In this document: one piece after another, positions 17,861-25,507 of the stretch | How positions within the stretch are numbered: the stretch's first letter is position 1 | Layout: every line of letters starts with the position of its first letter | Source: Anaerolineales bacterium | GTDB taxonomy: Bacteria; Chloroflexota; Anaerolineae; Anaerolineales; Villigracilaceae | Length of the DNA stretch: 64,000 nt | Assembly: GCA_030583905.1 (NCBI GenBank) | Contig: CP129481.1 | Coordinates: 1,302,001-1,366,000, forward strand | Reading direction: 5' to 3' | The notes under the pieces: model-generated | Told to the model about the DNA's origin: nothing | Database searches by the model: none | What the model saw: only the letters and a program-made list of their open reading frames with translations | Position numbers and translations under genes: made by a program

Positions 17861-18954
17861 GGAATGACCTCATGCCTCGCTTCTTCCTTAACGTCAAATG
17901 GATTCTTCTTCCTGTGAGCTTTTACCACTTCAGACATGATCGCCAACGCGATTTCCTCAGGGGTTTGCGCACCAATGTCGAGACCGATCGGCGCGTGAAG
18001 GCGTGACAATTGTTCATCCGTCATACCGTCACTTAACAATCTTTCACGCCGTTTTGCATTCGTTATTTTGCTTCCCAGCGCGCCGACGTAGAATGCGGAA
18101 CTGGTCAACGCGATCTTCAATGCGGGATCATCGATCTTTGGATCATGGGTAAGCATGGTAATGGCTGTGGATCGCTTGATCTCGATCTGCATAAACGCCT
18201 CGTCGATCCACGCTTGGATCAATCGGTCGGCATGTGGAAAGCGATCCTTGTTCCCCCACGCCTCGCGCGGATCGATGAGGATCGTCTGGTAACCAAGCGC
18301 CTTTGCCAATGCCACCAATGCGACCGCGATATGCACGCCGCCCACAATGACCAGGGTTGGCGGCGGAAGGACGACATCCAGGAAGATTTCAATATCATCA
18401 TTCAGCATCAAGCGGCGCGACATCCCTTGCTCCAATGCGTTGGATGCCAGATTTAACACCCTTTCATCCCATTCGTTGCCTATGCATCCTATGAATTGAC
18501 CGTTCTCACGAATGACGATTTCCCTGCCCAGAATCGCATCTGGTCCGTTGACGACGGCGGCAATGACAAACGGTTCTCCGTTCTCAACTGCGCTGTAAGC
18601 TGAATCAAAATTTTCTGCATCAAGCGGTTTTACAAAAATTTCGATCTTTCCCCCGCAGGAAAGCCCAACATCCCAGGCAGTTTCATCGGAAACACTGAAT
18701 CGCAGAAGTTGCGGACGTTTCGTTTTCAACGACGCGATCCCCGCCTCAACGACTGCGTTCTCCACACAGCCGCCGCTGACCGAGCCGGTCATTTTTCCAT
18801 CCGAAGTGATCGCCATTTTCGAGCCGGCATGGCGCGGCGAAGAACCCCATGTCTGTATGACAGTTGCCAGCGCAATGGATTTCCCCTCTTTTTGCCAATG
18901 GATTAAATCAGGAAGAATATCGCGCATCCTCTCCTCAAGACCTCTAAAATTCAA
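17857..18954 (-). CDS. xdhC: XdhC/CoxI-family molybdenum cofactor maturation protein
   Basis: This is a 365-residue XdhC protein with the N-terminal XdhC/CoxI domain (ALATVIQTWGSSPRHAGSKMA, then GSVSGGCVENAVVEAG and GLSCGGKIEIFVKPL with the conserved Cys) and a C-terminal Rossmann domain (TLVIVGGVHIAVALVALAKA about 200-220, ending near LHAPIGLDIGAQTPEEIALAI). The family binds Mo cofactor, promotes its sulfuration and delivers it to xanthine-dehydrogenase-type enzymes (established). It is encoded directly upstream of the hydroxylase subunits, as expected. Confidence 0.92.
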   Translation of the reverse strand: MNFRGLEERMRDILPDLIHWQKEGKSIALATVIQTWGSSPRHAGSKMAITSDGKMTGSVSGGCVENAVVEAGIASLKTKRPQLLRFSVSDETAWDVGLSCGGKIEIFVKPLDAENFDSAYSAVENGEPFVIAAVVNGPDAILGREIVIRENGQFIGCIGNEWDERVLNLASNALEQGMSRRLMLNDDIEIFLDVVLPPPTLVIVGGVHIAVALVALAKALGYQTILIDPREAWGNKDRFPHADRLIQAWIDEAFMQIEIKRSTAITMLTHDPKIDDPALKIALTSSAFYVGALGSKITNAKRRERLLSDGMTDEQLSRLHAPIGLDIGAQTPEEIALAIMSEVVKAHRKKNPFDVKEEARHEVIP

Positions 18955-18979
18955 ACTGACGTGGATAATGAATACTTTG

Positions 18980-19432
18980 CTATGAGTCTTTCTTTTCTAT
19001 TCGCTTGCGAATTTCCTCATAGAATATACCGGCTAATTTTTGTGAGACGGGAACCATCAACCGTGAAACCAGGCTCGCCAACTGACCGGAAACATGGATA
19101 TCCGCCGTCCAACTGACAAGCGTTGCCCCGTCGGGGGCATCGGAAAGATGCATCTCACTGACAGCGTCCGCGGCACTGCCTGTGGCGGTTCCATGCGCCT
19201 TCAGCTTGGCGCGGTTCGGTTCATCCAGTTCTAGAATGTCCACTTCGCCCGAGAAGCGCGCTTTCACGGAGCCCAACCCCACGGAGACGATACCCTTGTA
19301 TTTCTTCATTTCTTCGATGGTTTCGATCTTTTCAACCCCCGGCAGGCACTGACCGATCTGATTTGGATCGGTCAGGAAATCCCAAACTTGTTTTCGTGGA
19401 GCGTTGATCTTTACTTCGCCTTTGAGTTGCAT
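18980..19432 (-). CDS. CoxG-like SRPBCC-domain protein
   Basis: This is a 150-residue protein of the CO dehydrogenase subunit G family (START/SRPBCC fold). The beginning MQLKGEVKINAPRKQVWDFL and LTDPNQIGQCLPGVE are diagnostic. CoxG is thought to help recruit or mature molybdenum hydroxylases at the membrane, but its exact action is unsettled. It is the first gene of the nine-gene minus-strand operon, has an AGGAGT ribosome site, and lies 25 bases before xdhC. A plausible promoter is about 50-80 bases upstream of its start. Confidence 0.88.
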   Translation of the reverse strand: MQLKGEVKINAPRKQVWDFLTDPNQIGQCLPGVEKIETIEEMKKYKGIVSVGLGSVKARFSGEVDILELDEPNRAKLKAHGTATGSAADAVSEMHLSDAPDGATLVSWTADIHVSGQLASLVSRLMVPVSQKLAGIFYEEIRKRIEKKDS

Positions 19433-19480
19433 GGATACTCCTCAGGGGCTTGCGTGGTATTTTTCGCGCTCAAGGCTTGG

Positions 19481-19510
19481 AGTGTAGCACAACCCAATCG
19501 TGAGAGTCAA
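19481..19510 (-). promoter_or_regulatory. Promoter of the molybdenum hydroxylase/AllFG-like operon
   Basis: On the minus strand TTGACT (19510-19505) and TACACT (19486-19481) are separated by 18 bases, giving a sigma-70-like promoter about 50 bases before the coxG-like start. The operon and the permease gene diverge from this 296-base region, so a shared regulator could act here. I found no clear operator or riboswitch. Confidence 0.55.
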
Positions 19511-19663
19511 CCGGAAATCAAAAGTATCTGAAGCGGGAACAGGCAACAGGTCAAAGCGAGATGCGGAAAAATATCCCAAACCGATCTTGAAATTACACGC
19601 ATCCTCCCGCAAAATCGAGGGTTAACTGTCATAACTTGTGTGCCATATTTCCAGGAGGTGTGT

Positions 19664-19687
19664 ATGAAGACATTGACAATGAGCTGA
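19664..19687 (+). CDS. Possible seven-codon leader peptide before the permease
   Basis: An excellent ribosome site (CCAGGAGG) precedes an ATG that opens a seven-codon frame (MKTLTMS, then TGA). It ends 41 bases before the permease start. A ribosome site this strong is wasted unless the short frame is translated, so translation-linked control of the permease is possible. The alternative is that chance placed the site here. Confidence 0.35.
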   Translation: MKTLTMS

Positions 19688-19728
19688 TCACCACAAACTT
19701 TTATCAATATTTAACAAGGAGATCAGAA

Positions 19729-21174
19729 ATGGCAAAGGCAAAGAAGGCTGATTCAAAAAAGAGTGCGGGGAATGCTTCAAACAATAATGTTATGGGTTAT
19801 CTGCCAAATGACGCCCCGCCCTTGGGGCAGACCATCCTGTTGGGTTTTCAGCATGTGTTGACCATGTTCCCCGCCACTGCGTTCGTGGCGGCATTATGCG
19901 GTTTTCATCTTGGAACCGTGCTGACCGTCTCCGGGTTGGGCACGATCGTCGCGTTGATGCTTTCAAAATGGCGCATCGGAAAATTCATCCCGCTATTTTA
20001 CGGCTCAAGTTTTAGTTATATTGCGGCGTACCTTGCCATTGCCCAGCAAATGACCGGCAGTCTGCCTGCGTTCGGAACCCCGCTGCCTGATAATGTCATC
20101 AGCACCATTCAGGCTGGCATCGTTGTGACGGGTCTTTTGAACATTGTGATCGGTTTTGTCATTCAGGCTATCGGCAAGGACAAGATCGACATGGTTTTGC
20201 CTCCGATCGTGACAGGTTCCGTCGCCGCGATCATTGGTTTTGGTTTGGCGTTTGCGGCGTTGGATCTGGCAGCAGCAAATTGGGGCGTGGGCATTGTGAC
20301 CCTGCTCTCAACCATCATGTTCTCTGTTTACCTTCAAAATCGGGGTTTCCTCGGGATGATACCGGTGATTTTGGGGGCAGTTGTCGGATACATCTTCTCG
20401 GCAGTTACCGAGCCGGGATCGGTCAGCTTCGCTTCTGTCGCCGCCGCTCCCTGGTTCGCCGTCCCGAACTTTACCTTCCCGACATTCAGCGGCGCAATGG
20501 TAGGCACCGCCATTTTCAGCGTTTCCGTGATGGCAATTGCAACCATCCCTGAATCCACCGCCCATCTTTATCAGATCGGCTTGTATGTGGACCGCTTTGC
20601 GAAGGATACGAAGCGCGAACCCTACCATCTCGATAAACACATCGGCTTCAACCTCGTCCTTGATGGCATCGACGATACGCTGAAGGGCTTGTTCGGGGCA
20701 ACAGCCGGAACGAATTACGGCGAAAACAATTCCCTGATGGCGATCACCCGCAACTATTCCGGTCCGGTGTTGATCGCTGCGGGCGTGATCGCTGCCCTGC
20801 TTGGGTTCATTGGAAAACTGGCTGGTTTGATCCAAACCGTCCCGCTGGCAGTCAGCGGCGGGCTGGCAATTTACCTCTTTGGCGCGATCGGTATGCAAGG
20901 CATAGCCCTGATGCAGGAACATAAGGTCAGCATGTTCAATCCGCGCAACCTGGCGGTTGGTGCAGTGATCATGGTCGTTGGCATCGGTGGGAACATCGGT
21001 TTCGAAGGCGGCTTTCTGCCCATCCCGATCCTGCAGGGACTTTTCCCGAGCGGTCTGCCCGCCATTGCAACAGCGGCGGTGCTGGGCATCCTTGTCAATG
21101 CCGTCTTCCTGATCTTCAAACCGCCCTTTGTCGAGACGGAAGTCCTTGACGAAGCGGCTGCCGCGGCAGATTGA
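19729..21174 (+). CDS. NCS2-family nucleobase permease, uracil type
   Basis: This codes for 481 residues from the ATG at 19729 (AAGGAG ribosome site, Lys-rich start MAKAKKADSKK). A longer frame to 19636 lacks support. It has about 14 hydrophobic segments in the 7+7 inverted fold of UraA. Two substrate-contact positions are visible: IPESTAH with E275 and H279, equivalent by pattern to UraA Glu241/His245, and NYGEN with E332, equivalent to UraA Glu290. Purine carriers usually have Gln in place of this second Glu, so uracil or a related pyrimidine is favoured. It is divergent from the molybdenum hydroxylase operon and is the probable importer of its substrate. Confidence 0.85.
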   Translation: MAKAKKADSKKSAGNASNNNVMGYLPNDAPPLGQTILLGFQHVLTMFPATAFVAALCGFHLGTVLTVSGLGTIVALMLSKWRIGKFIPLFYGSSFSYIAAYLAIAQQMTGSLPAFGTPLPDNVISTIQAGIVVTGLLNIVIGFVIQAIGKDKIDMVLPPIVTGSVAAIIGFGLAFAALDLAAANWGVGIVTLLSTIMFSVYLQNRGFLGMIPVILGAVVGYIFSAVTEPGSVSFASVAAAPWFAVPNFTFPTFSGAMVGTAIFSVSVMAIATIPESTAHLYQIGLYVDRFAKDTKREPYHLDKHIGFNLVLDGIDDTLKGLFGATAGTNYGENNSLMAITRNYSGPVLIAAGVIAALLGFIGKLAGLIQTVPLAVSGGLAIYLFGAIGMQGIALMQEHKVSMFNPRNLAVGAVIMVVGIGGNIGFEGGFLPIPILQGLFPSGLPAIATAAVLGILVNAVFLIFKPPFVETEVLDEAAAAAD

Positions 21175-21197
21175 TAGACCACCCCGCTGATTAAAAA

Positions 21198-21230
21198 CAA
21201 AACAGGACAGGTGACACCTGTCCTGTTTTG
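21198..21230. terminator. Bidirectional terminator between permease and DUF2270 gene
   Basis: A near-perfect palindrome (CAAAACAGGACAGGTG and its complement around a single A) begins about 23 bases after the permease stop. A-rich and T-rich ends allow it to act in both directions, and the converging minus-strand gene ends only 12 bases further on. Confidence 0.85.
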
Positions 21231-21241
21231 TTTCATGTAGG

Positions 21242-22309
21242 TTATTTTTTCTCTTCCTCCAGCGGGGCGAAGCCGCCGCCGAGGATTTCCTGTGCGGGGG
21301 AGACGATGACCACGGCTTTTGGATCTTCCTTTGCCACGGCGGTCTTCAAGTTATGCGCTTCGGTAATGGTCAACGCGCACATCAGGATCGAACGTTCGTT
21401 GCCTGTGTACATGCCTTTGCCCTGCATGGCGGTCACGCCGCGTTTTAGGTCGGTCAGGATGCGGTCGGAAACTTCATCGGGTTTGTCGGTGATGATGAGG
21501 GCAAGCAGTTGTCGGCGGCGGCGATGCGGGACAAAGAATGAGCGGATCCCTTTCTGTTTGCCTTGCATCGAAATCGCGGCAGGTGCGGTCTCATCCCCAA
21601 AACGCGGCAGAATTTCTCCCGTGGCGCGGGTCATGGTGATGGTTGCAAGCGCAACCAGCGCAAGGATGGAATAGAATATTAACCCGAGGGAGATCATGAC
21701 CTCGCCTGAGATCACACCGACAGCGCTGCGCTCGACGAATTCATCCAGACTTTGGGCTGCTTCGGGGAAAAGCCAGATCTTTGCCACCCAGGATGCGTAC
21801 AGGATGAGGAAAATCCAGAAGTAATTTCTGCGCAGACGCCTGCCGAATGCCTCCCACATTGAGATTGGAAAACTTGGGGTAAGCAGATTCTCCGCCAGGC
21901 TCTCCGCCCATTCAGGGGATGGATGGAATGGCGGCACGAGCATTGCGGCATAAAAATCTGTTTCCATTAGACGCACGCGGTAACTCCACAGCTCGTAATA
22001 ACGATAGCGCCGCGCTTCGATGAACAGAAACCATAGCACTAACAACGTATTCAGAATGATGATCCCATGATGAACGGATGATTGGCTGAATGCGATCGAA
22101 AGTACTGCGCCTGTTGCCACGACCGCCCAGTTGGTGGTGGTATCCAGCCGTTGTCGCCAGACGTTGGCGCGCTGGATTTCGGCGCGGAAAAAATGCACCA
22201 TGGCAGTGACGAACTCGCTGCTTCCAAGATGATAGCCGCGATACGTCCAGACGGGCTCCTCGCCCGGTTTTTCTTTTTTGGATCTTGATTTTGTTGATTT
22301 GACTGGCAT
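21242..22309 (-). CDS. DUF2270 membrane protein with C-terminal DUF2179-like domain
   Basis: This is a 355-residue protein. Residues ~25-210 match DUF2270: MVHFFRAEIQRANVWRQRLDTT, membrane segments around WAVVATGAVLSIAF and IIILNTLLVLWFLFIEARRYRYYE, and a later hydrophobic pair. The last ~85 residues (LLALIITDKPDEVSDRI, GVTAMQGKGMYTGNE, AVVIVSPAQEILGGGF) match DUF2179, the ligand-binding-like domain at the end of YitT-type membrane proteins. The fusion is suggestive of a membrane protein controlled by a cytoplasmic sensor domain. It is divergent from the histidine kinase gene with 242 bases between starts. Its function is unknown. Confidence 0.75.
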   Translation of the reverse strand: MPVKSTKSRSKKEKPGEEPVWTYRGYHLGSSEFVTAMVHFFRAEIQRANVWRQRLDTTTNWAVVATGAVLSIAFSQSSVHHGIIILNTLLVLWFLFIEARRYRYYELWSYRVRLMETDFYAAMLVPPFHPSPEWAESLAENLLTPSFPISMWEAFGRRLRRNYFWIFLILYASWVAKIWLFPEAAQSLDEFVERSAVGVISGEVMISLGLIFYSILALVALATITMTRATGEILPRFGDETAPAAISMQGKQKGIRSFFVPHRRRRQLLALIITDKPDEVSDRILTDLKRGVTAMQGKGMYTGNERSILMCALTITEAHNLKTAVAKEDPKAVVIVSPAQEILGGGFAPLEEEKK

Positions 22310-22551
22310 GGAATGCTCTTATTTTCTCTCAATTTGTCCTTGCAATAATAACCTATTTTTGGACACAGCATCTCAAAAATTCTCTCCCCGGCATAAAGGT
22401 TGACATATCTTTGGGTGTCTCGGAAATGGAGTTCCACCCGCCTTTTGCCGTGTACTTTATCCTCGATTGCCCGCAACATGTCATGATTTTATTTGGATTT
22501 GAGATACGGGGTGCTAGAATAATTAAGACAATTTCCAAGGCGCAGACAGAG

Positions 22552-24501
22552 ATGAAAATTCTCCATCCAGTTGAATCTCAAGAATCAGAAGCGCGCTTCC
22601 GTGCCATGTTCGAGAGCGCGGGCATCGGCATTGCGCTGGTCGGCATGGACCGCCGCCCGATCGAAGCCAATGCGGCGATGATCGAAATGACGGGCTACAG
22701 CCCGGAAGAGTTTTTCAAGATGAGCGGGGCGGACCTGAGTTACCCGGGGGATGCGGAGATCGGGATGCCCGAACTCCGTGCGGTGCTGGAAGGCACGCTG
22801 AACACCTACCAGATCGAAAAACGCTACGTCCGCAAAAGCGGGCAGATATTTTGGGTGCGCCTGACCAACTCCGTCGTGCGTTCTGCCGATGGGGCGCCGC
22901 AATACTTCGTCACGATCGTGGAGGATATCAACGAACAGAAACAGGCACAGGAGGAACTCCACAAATCCCAGGCTCGTTTCCGGGCGATCTTTAACGACTC
23001 GGCGGTGGGGATGGGGGTTATGGGGCTGGACCGCAGGATCATCGATGCAAATCCCGCCATCTGCCGCATGTACGGTATGACGCGCGATGAAATGATTGGC
23101 ATGAGCGCGGCGGAGGTCACCTACCCGGAGGACAATCCGCAATCCACACAATTATTGGATGAATTGATCTCGGGGCAGCGCGATTCGTACGAGATTGACC
23201 GCCGCTACATTCGCAGGAACGGGGAGGTCTTTTGGGCGCATGTCACCATGTCGTCGGTGCGCGGATCGGACGGCAAACCGCTCTATCTGGTCGGCATGGT
23301 CATTGACATCGACGAGCAGAAGAAGATGCAGGAGCGCATTCGCGAGTCGGAGGCGCGCTTTCAGGCAATCTTCGACAACGTCGCTGTGGGCGTGGCAGTC
23401 ATGACGCTTGACCGCCAGCCGGTTGCCGTCAATGCCCAGACCGAAAAGATCACCGGCTACAGTCTCGACGATTTAGCAGGCATGAACCCTGTCATGATTG
23501 TCATTCCCGAAGACCGGAACATAGACGTCGAGATGTTCAAAGACCTGGTGGAAGGCAGGCGCGATTCCTATGTGATGGAAAGACGTTACCGCCACAAGGA
23601 TGGTCATATCTTCTGGGCGCGCATCAATTATTCCCTGGTGCGCGACAGGAACGGCAACCCGGATTACCTGGTCGGTATCATCGAGGACATCGACGAACAG
23701 AAACGCGCCAATGAACGGCTGGCGGAGCAGGAAGCCGACTATCTTCTGACCCTGCAACAGCGCGTGCGGGAACGCACCCGCGAACTGGAGGAAGCCAACC
23801 AGCGCCTCCAGCAGGAGATCGAACAGCGCAGGAAGATCGAACAGGAACTTGCTGAACGGGCCGCCGACGAAGCGGTCACCGCCGACCGCACCCGCCTCGC
23901 ACGTGACCTGCATGATGCGGTCACTCAAACCCTGTTCTCCGCCAGCCTGACGGCAGAAGTTCTGCCCGATCTGTGGGAGATGGACGTGGAAGAGGCGAAA
24001 CGATCCACTGAAGAATTGCGTCAGCTCACGCGTGGCGCGCTGGCGGAAATGCGCACCCTCCTGCTTGAACTGCGTCCCGCCGCACTGACCCAGACCCGTC
24101 TCAGCGACCTCATCCGGCAATTGTGCGAAGCCTTTATCGGGCGTTCGCGCCTGCCCATCACGCTGAGCATCGAAGGCGACTGCGAACTTCCGCCCGAAGT
24201 GCAGGTCGCCTTCTATCGTATTGCACAGGAGAGCCTGAACAACGTCTTCAAATATGCGCGCGCCACACAGGTGAATGTCAACCTGTTCCTTTCCGCTGCC
24301 ACTGTGCATTTCGAGACCTGTGATAACGGTATCGGCTTCGACCTGTCCTCTAGTAAGCCGACCAGCCTGGGTATGCGCATTATGCGCGAACGCGCGGAAG
24401 CCATCGGCGCGGACTTTCACATTTCCAGCACGGTCGGCGCGGGTACGTGCGTTGAAGTGACCTGGAATAAGAACCCAAATCTCAAATTGAGAGTATTATA
24501 A
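22552..24501 (+). CDS. Cytoplasmic histidine kinase with three PAS domains (NarL-partner type)
   Basis: This codes for 649 residues from the ATG at 22552, where the PAS region begins; the longer upstream frame reads through likely promoter sequence. Three tandem PAS/PAC units (~12-137, 138-262, 263-387) each contain ARFxAxF and end in a DI(D/N)EQK linker. A coiled coil follows (~395-440, RELEEANQRLQQEIEQRRKI), then HisKA_3 with phospho-acceptor H454 in RDLHDAVTQTLFSASL, then an HATPase with YRIAQESLNNVFKYARA, CDNGIGFD and a G-box near LGMRIMRERAEAIGA. No membrane segment is visible, so it senses a cytoplasmic signal such as redox state, oxygen or a small ligand. It is paired with the regulator gene 10 bases downstream. 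Confidence 0.93.
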   Translation: MKILHPVESQESEARFRAMFESAGIGIALVGMDRRPIEANAAMIEMTGYSPEEFFKMSGADLSYPGDAEIGMPELRAVLEGTLNTYQIEKRYVRKSGQIFWVRLTNSVVRSADGAPQYFVTIVEDINEQKQAQEELHKSQARFRAIFNDSAVGMGVMGLDRRIIDANPAICRMYGMTRDEMIGMSAAEVTYPEDNPQSTQLLDELISGQRDSYEIDRRYIRRNGEVFWAHVTMSSVRGSDGKPLYLVGMVIDIDEQKKMQERIRESEARFQAIFDNVAVGVAVMTLDRQPVAVNAQTEKITGYSLDDLAGMNPVMIVIPEDRNIDVEMFKDLVEGRRDSYVMERRYRHKDGHIFWARINYSLVRDRNGNPDYLVGIIEDIDEQKRANERLAEQEADYLLTLQQRVRERTRELEEANQRLQQEIEQRRKIEQELAERAADEAVTADRTRLARDLHDAVTQTLFSASLTAEVLPDLWEMDVEEAKRSTEELRQLTRGALAEMRTLLLELRPAALTQTRLSDLIRQLCEAFIGRSRLPITLSIEGDCELPPEVQVAFYRIAQESLNNVFKYARATQVNVNLFLSAATVHFETCDNGIGFDLSSSKPTSLGMRIMRERAEAIGADFHISSTVGAGTCVEVTWNKNPNLKLRVL

Positions 24502-24511
24502 GGAGCGGGAC

Positions 24512-25138
24512 ATGACTATTCGAATCCTTCTGGTGGACGACCATGCCGTTGTGCGCAGCGGACTATCGAAGTTCCTCATGGTGAATAAAGATCTGAAACT
24601 GGTTGGCGAGGCATCCGACGGCGCCGAGGCAGTGCAGATGGTCGCGCTTCACAAACCCGATATCGTGCTGATGGATCTGTTGATGCCCGGCATGGACGGC
24701 ATTGCCGCCACGCGCGAAATCCACAAGAAATATCCGCAGGTGAAGGTCATTGCATTAACCAGCTTCGCCGAACAGAACATGGTGCAGGGCGCCTTGCAGG
24801 CGGGCGCGGTCGGTTATCTGCAAAAGAACGTCACCGCCAAAGAATTGGGGATCGCCATCCGTGCGGCGTGCGAAGGCAGGATGACGCTTTCAGCGGAAGC
24901 CGCGCAAGTGCTGGCGAACTCCGTGGCACAACCACAGATCCCCGGCGGGCAGTTGACCGAACGTGAACGCGACGTGCTCAAATGCATGGTGGATGGACTG
25001 AATAACAACGAGATCGCCGAAAGGCTGGTCGTCAGCCTCGGCACGGTTAAATTTCACATCTCAAACATCTTCCACAAACTCGGCGTGGACAGCCGCGTCG
25101 AAGCCGTCAAACTGGCTCTCGAACAAAGGCTGGTGTAA
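24512..25138 (+). CDS. NarL/FixJ-family response regulator
   Basis: This is a 208-residue two-domain regulator. The receiver domain has acidic pair D9/D10, phospho-acceptor D55 (LMDLLMPG) and K105; the C-terminal LuxR-type helix-turn-helix is at ~145-205 (LTERERDVLKCMVDGLNNNE, then SLGTVKFHISNIFHKLG). It is the expected partner of the upstream PAS kinase. Its last 17 codons, including the stop, recur as a fragment 11.6 kb downstream, beyond the giant SLH-protein gene, marking a duplicated junction. Targets are unknown; the nearby receiver and membrane-protein genes are candidates. Confidence 0.93.
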   Translation: MTIRILLVDDHAVVRSGLSKFLMVNKDLKLVGEASDGAEAVQMVALHKPDIVLMDLLMPGMDGIAATREIHKKYPQVKVIALTSFAEQNMVQGALQAGAVGYLQKNVTAKELGIAIRAACEGRMTLSAEAAQVLANSVAQPQIPGGQLTERERDVLKCMVDGLNNNEIAERLVVSLGTVKFHISNIFHKLGVDSRVEAVKLALEQRLV

Positions 25139-25314
25139 CAACTTCCCGCGCGTGATGAAGCGCACTATCCACTCGGCTAGGTAAATACTCCACCAGAGTC
25201 AGATGCTATAAACATCGCTTGTATTCTATAGGAAGTGATGTTTATGGGATTCGTATTCTCATTGCAGATTCAGATTCGGCAACATACAGGGTGTTGATCT
25301 GCTCACTAGCGTAA
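25088..25314. repeat. Left flanking direct repeat around the giant SLH-protein gene
   Basis: This ~225-base stretch matches 36720-36950 in the same orientation. It includes the last codons of the NarL-type regulator, a 66-base non-coding core (25139-25204) that differs at one position from 36772-36837, and a degraded copy of the hairpin and first codons of the receiver gene found at 36880. Similarity weakens past about 25290. The two copies bracket the 11.1-kb gene. Confidence 0.85.
25244..25314 (+). pseudogene. Broken copy of the 5' end of the receiver gene
   Basis: The sequence beginning ATGGGATTCGTATTC parallels the true receiver start (ATGATTCGTATTC at 36880) but has two extra bases after the ATG, shifting the frame, and it stops soon after. 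It keeps the upstream hairpin in altered form. It is a leftover of a duplication, not a working gene. Confidence 0.7.
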
Positions 25315-25390
25315 GATAGCGCATTTTCTTAATTTATAAGGTGTAGCGCACCATGTATGAATTTGCAATGAAATTGGTGGAAAATGTCAC

Positions 25391-25419
25391 TTGACAAAGG
25401 CCTTTCAAAACTGTAAGCT
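25391..25419 (+). promoter_or_regulatory. Candidate promoter of the giant SLH-protein gene
   Basis: A perfect TTGACA (25391-25396) and TAAGCT (25414-25419) lie 17 bases apart, about 90 bases before the start codon. The -10 match is weak. The rest of the 369-base region between the regulator and the giant gene is the left flanking repeat plus AT-rich sequence with no other feature I can support. Confidence 0.5.
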
Positions 25420-25507
25420 TCGACTAATTATTCATTAATTTTTTCCGCAAGAGGGCGAAAGAACTATTTTCATCTTTATTCGCGGGGAAAATTGAAAGGG
25501 AGTATAC

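Noticed and set aside
9043..18954. Aerobic CO dehydrogenase operon (coxMSL with coxG)
   Set aside because: The large subunit has PYRGAGR where form I CO dehydrogenase has the copper-ligand AYxCSFR motif, and the gene order with fdrA, DUF1116, amidase and cyclase is not that of cox operons.
19433..19728. Purine riboswitch between the operon and the permease
   Set aside because: I could not find the conserved three-way junction bases of the purine aptamer in this region on either strand.
9043..21174. Standard xanthine to allantoin purine degradation cluster
   Set aside because: No urate oxidase, allantoinase, allantoate or ureidoglycolate genes are present, and the permease motif and MatB-like gene fit a pyrimidine better. 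Not excluded, only less favoured.
23473..24420. 315-codon minus-strand frame opposite the histidine kinase
   Set aside because: It is a shadow of GC-rich kinase coding sequence; the plus-strand protein has unmistakable domains over the same bases.
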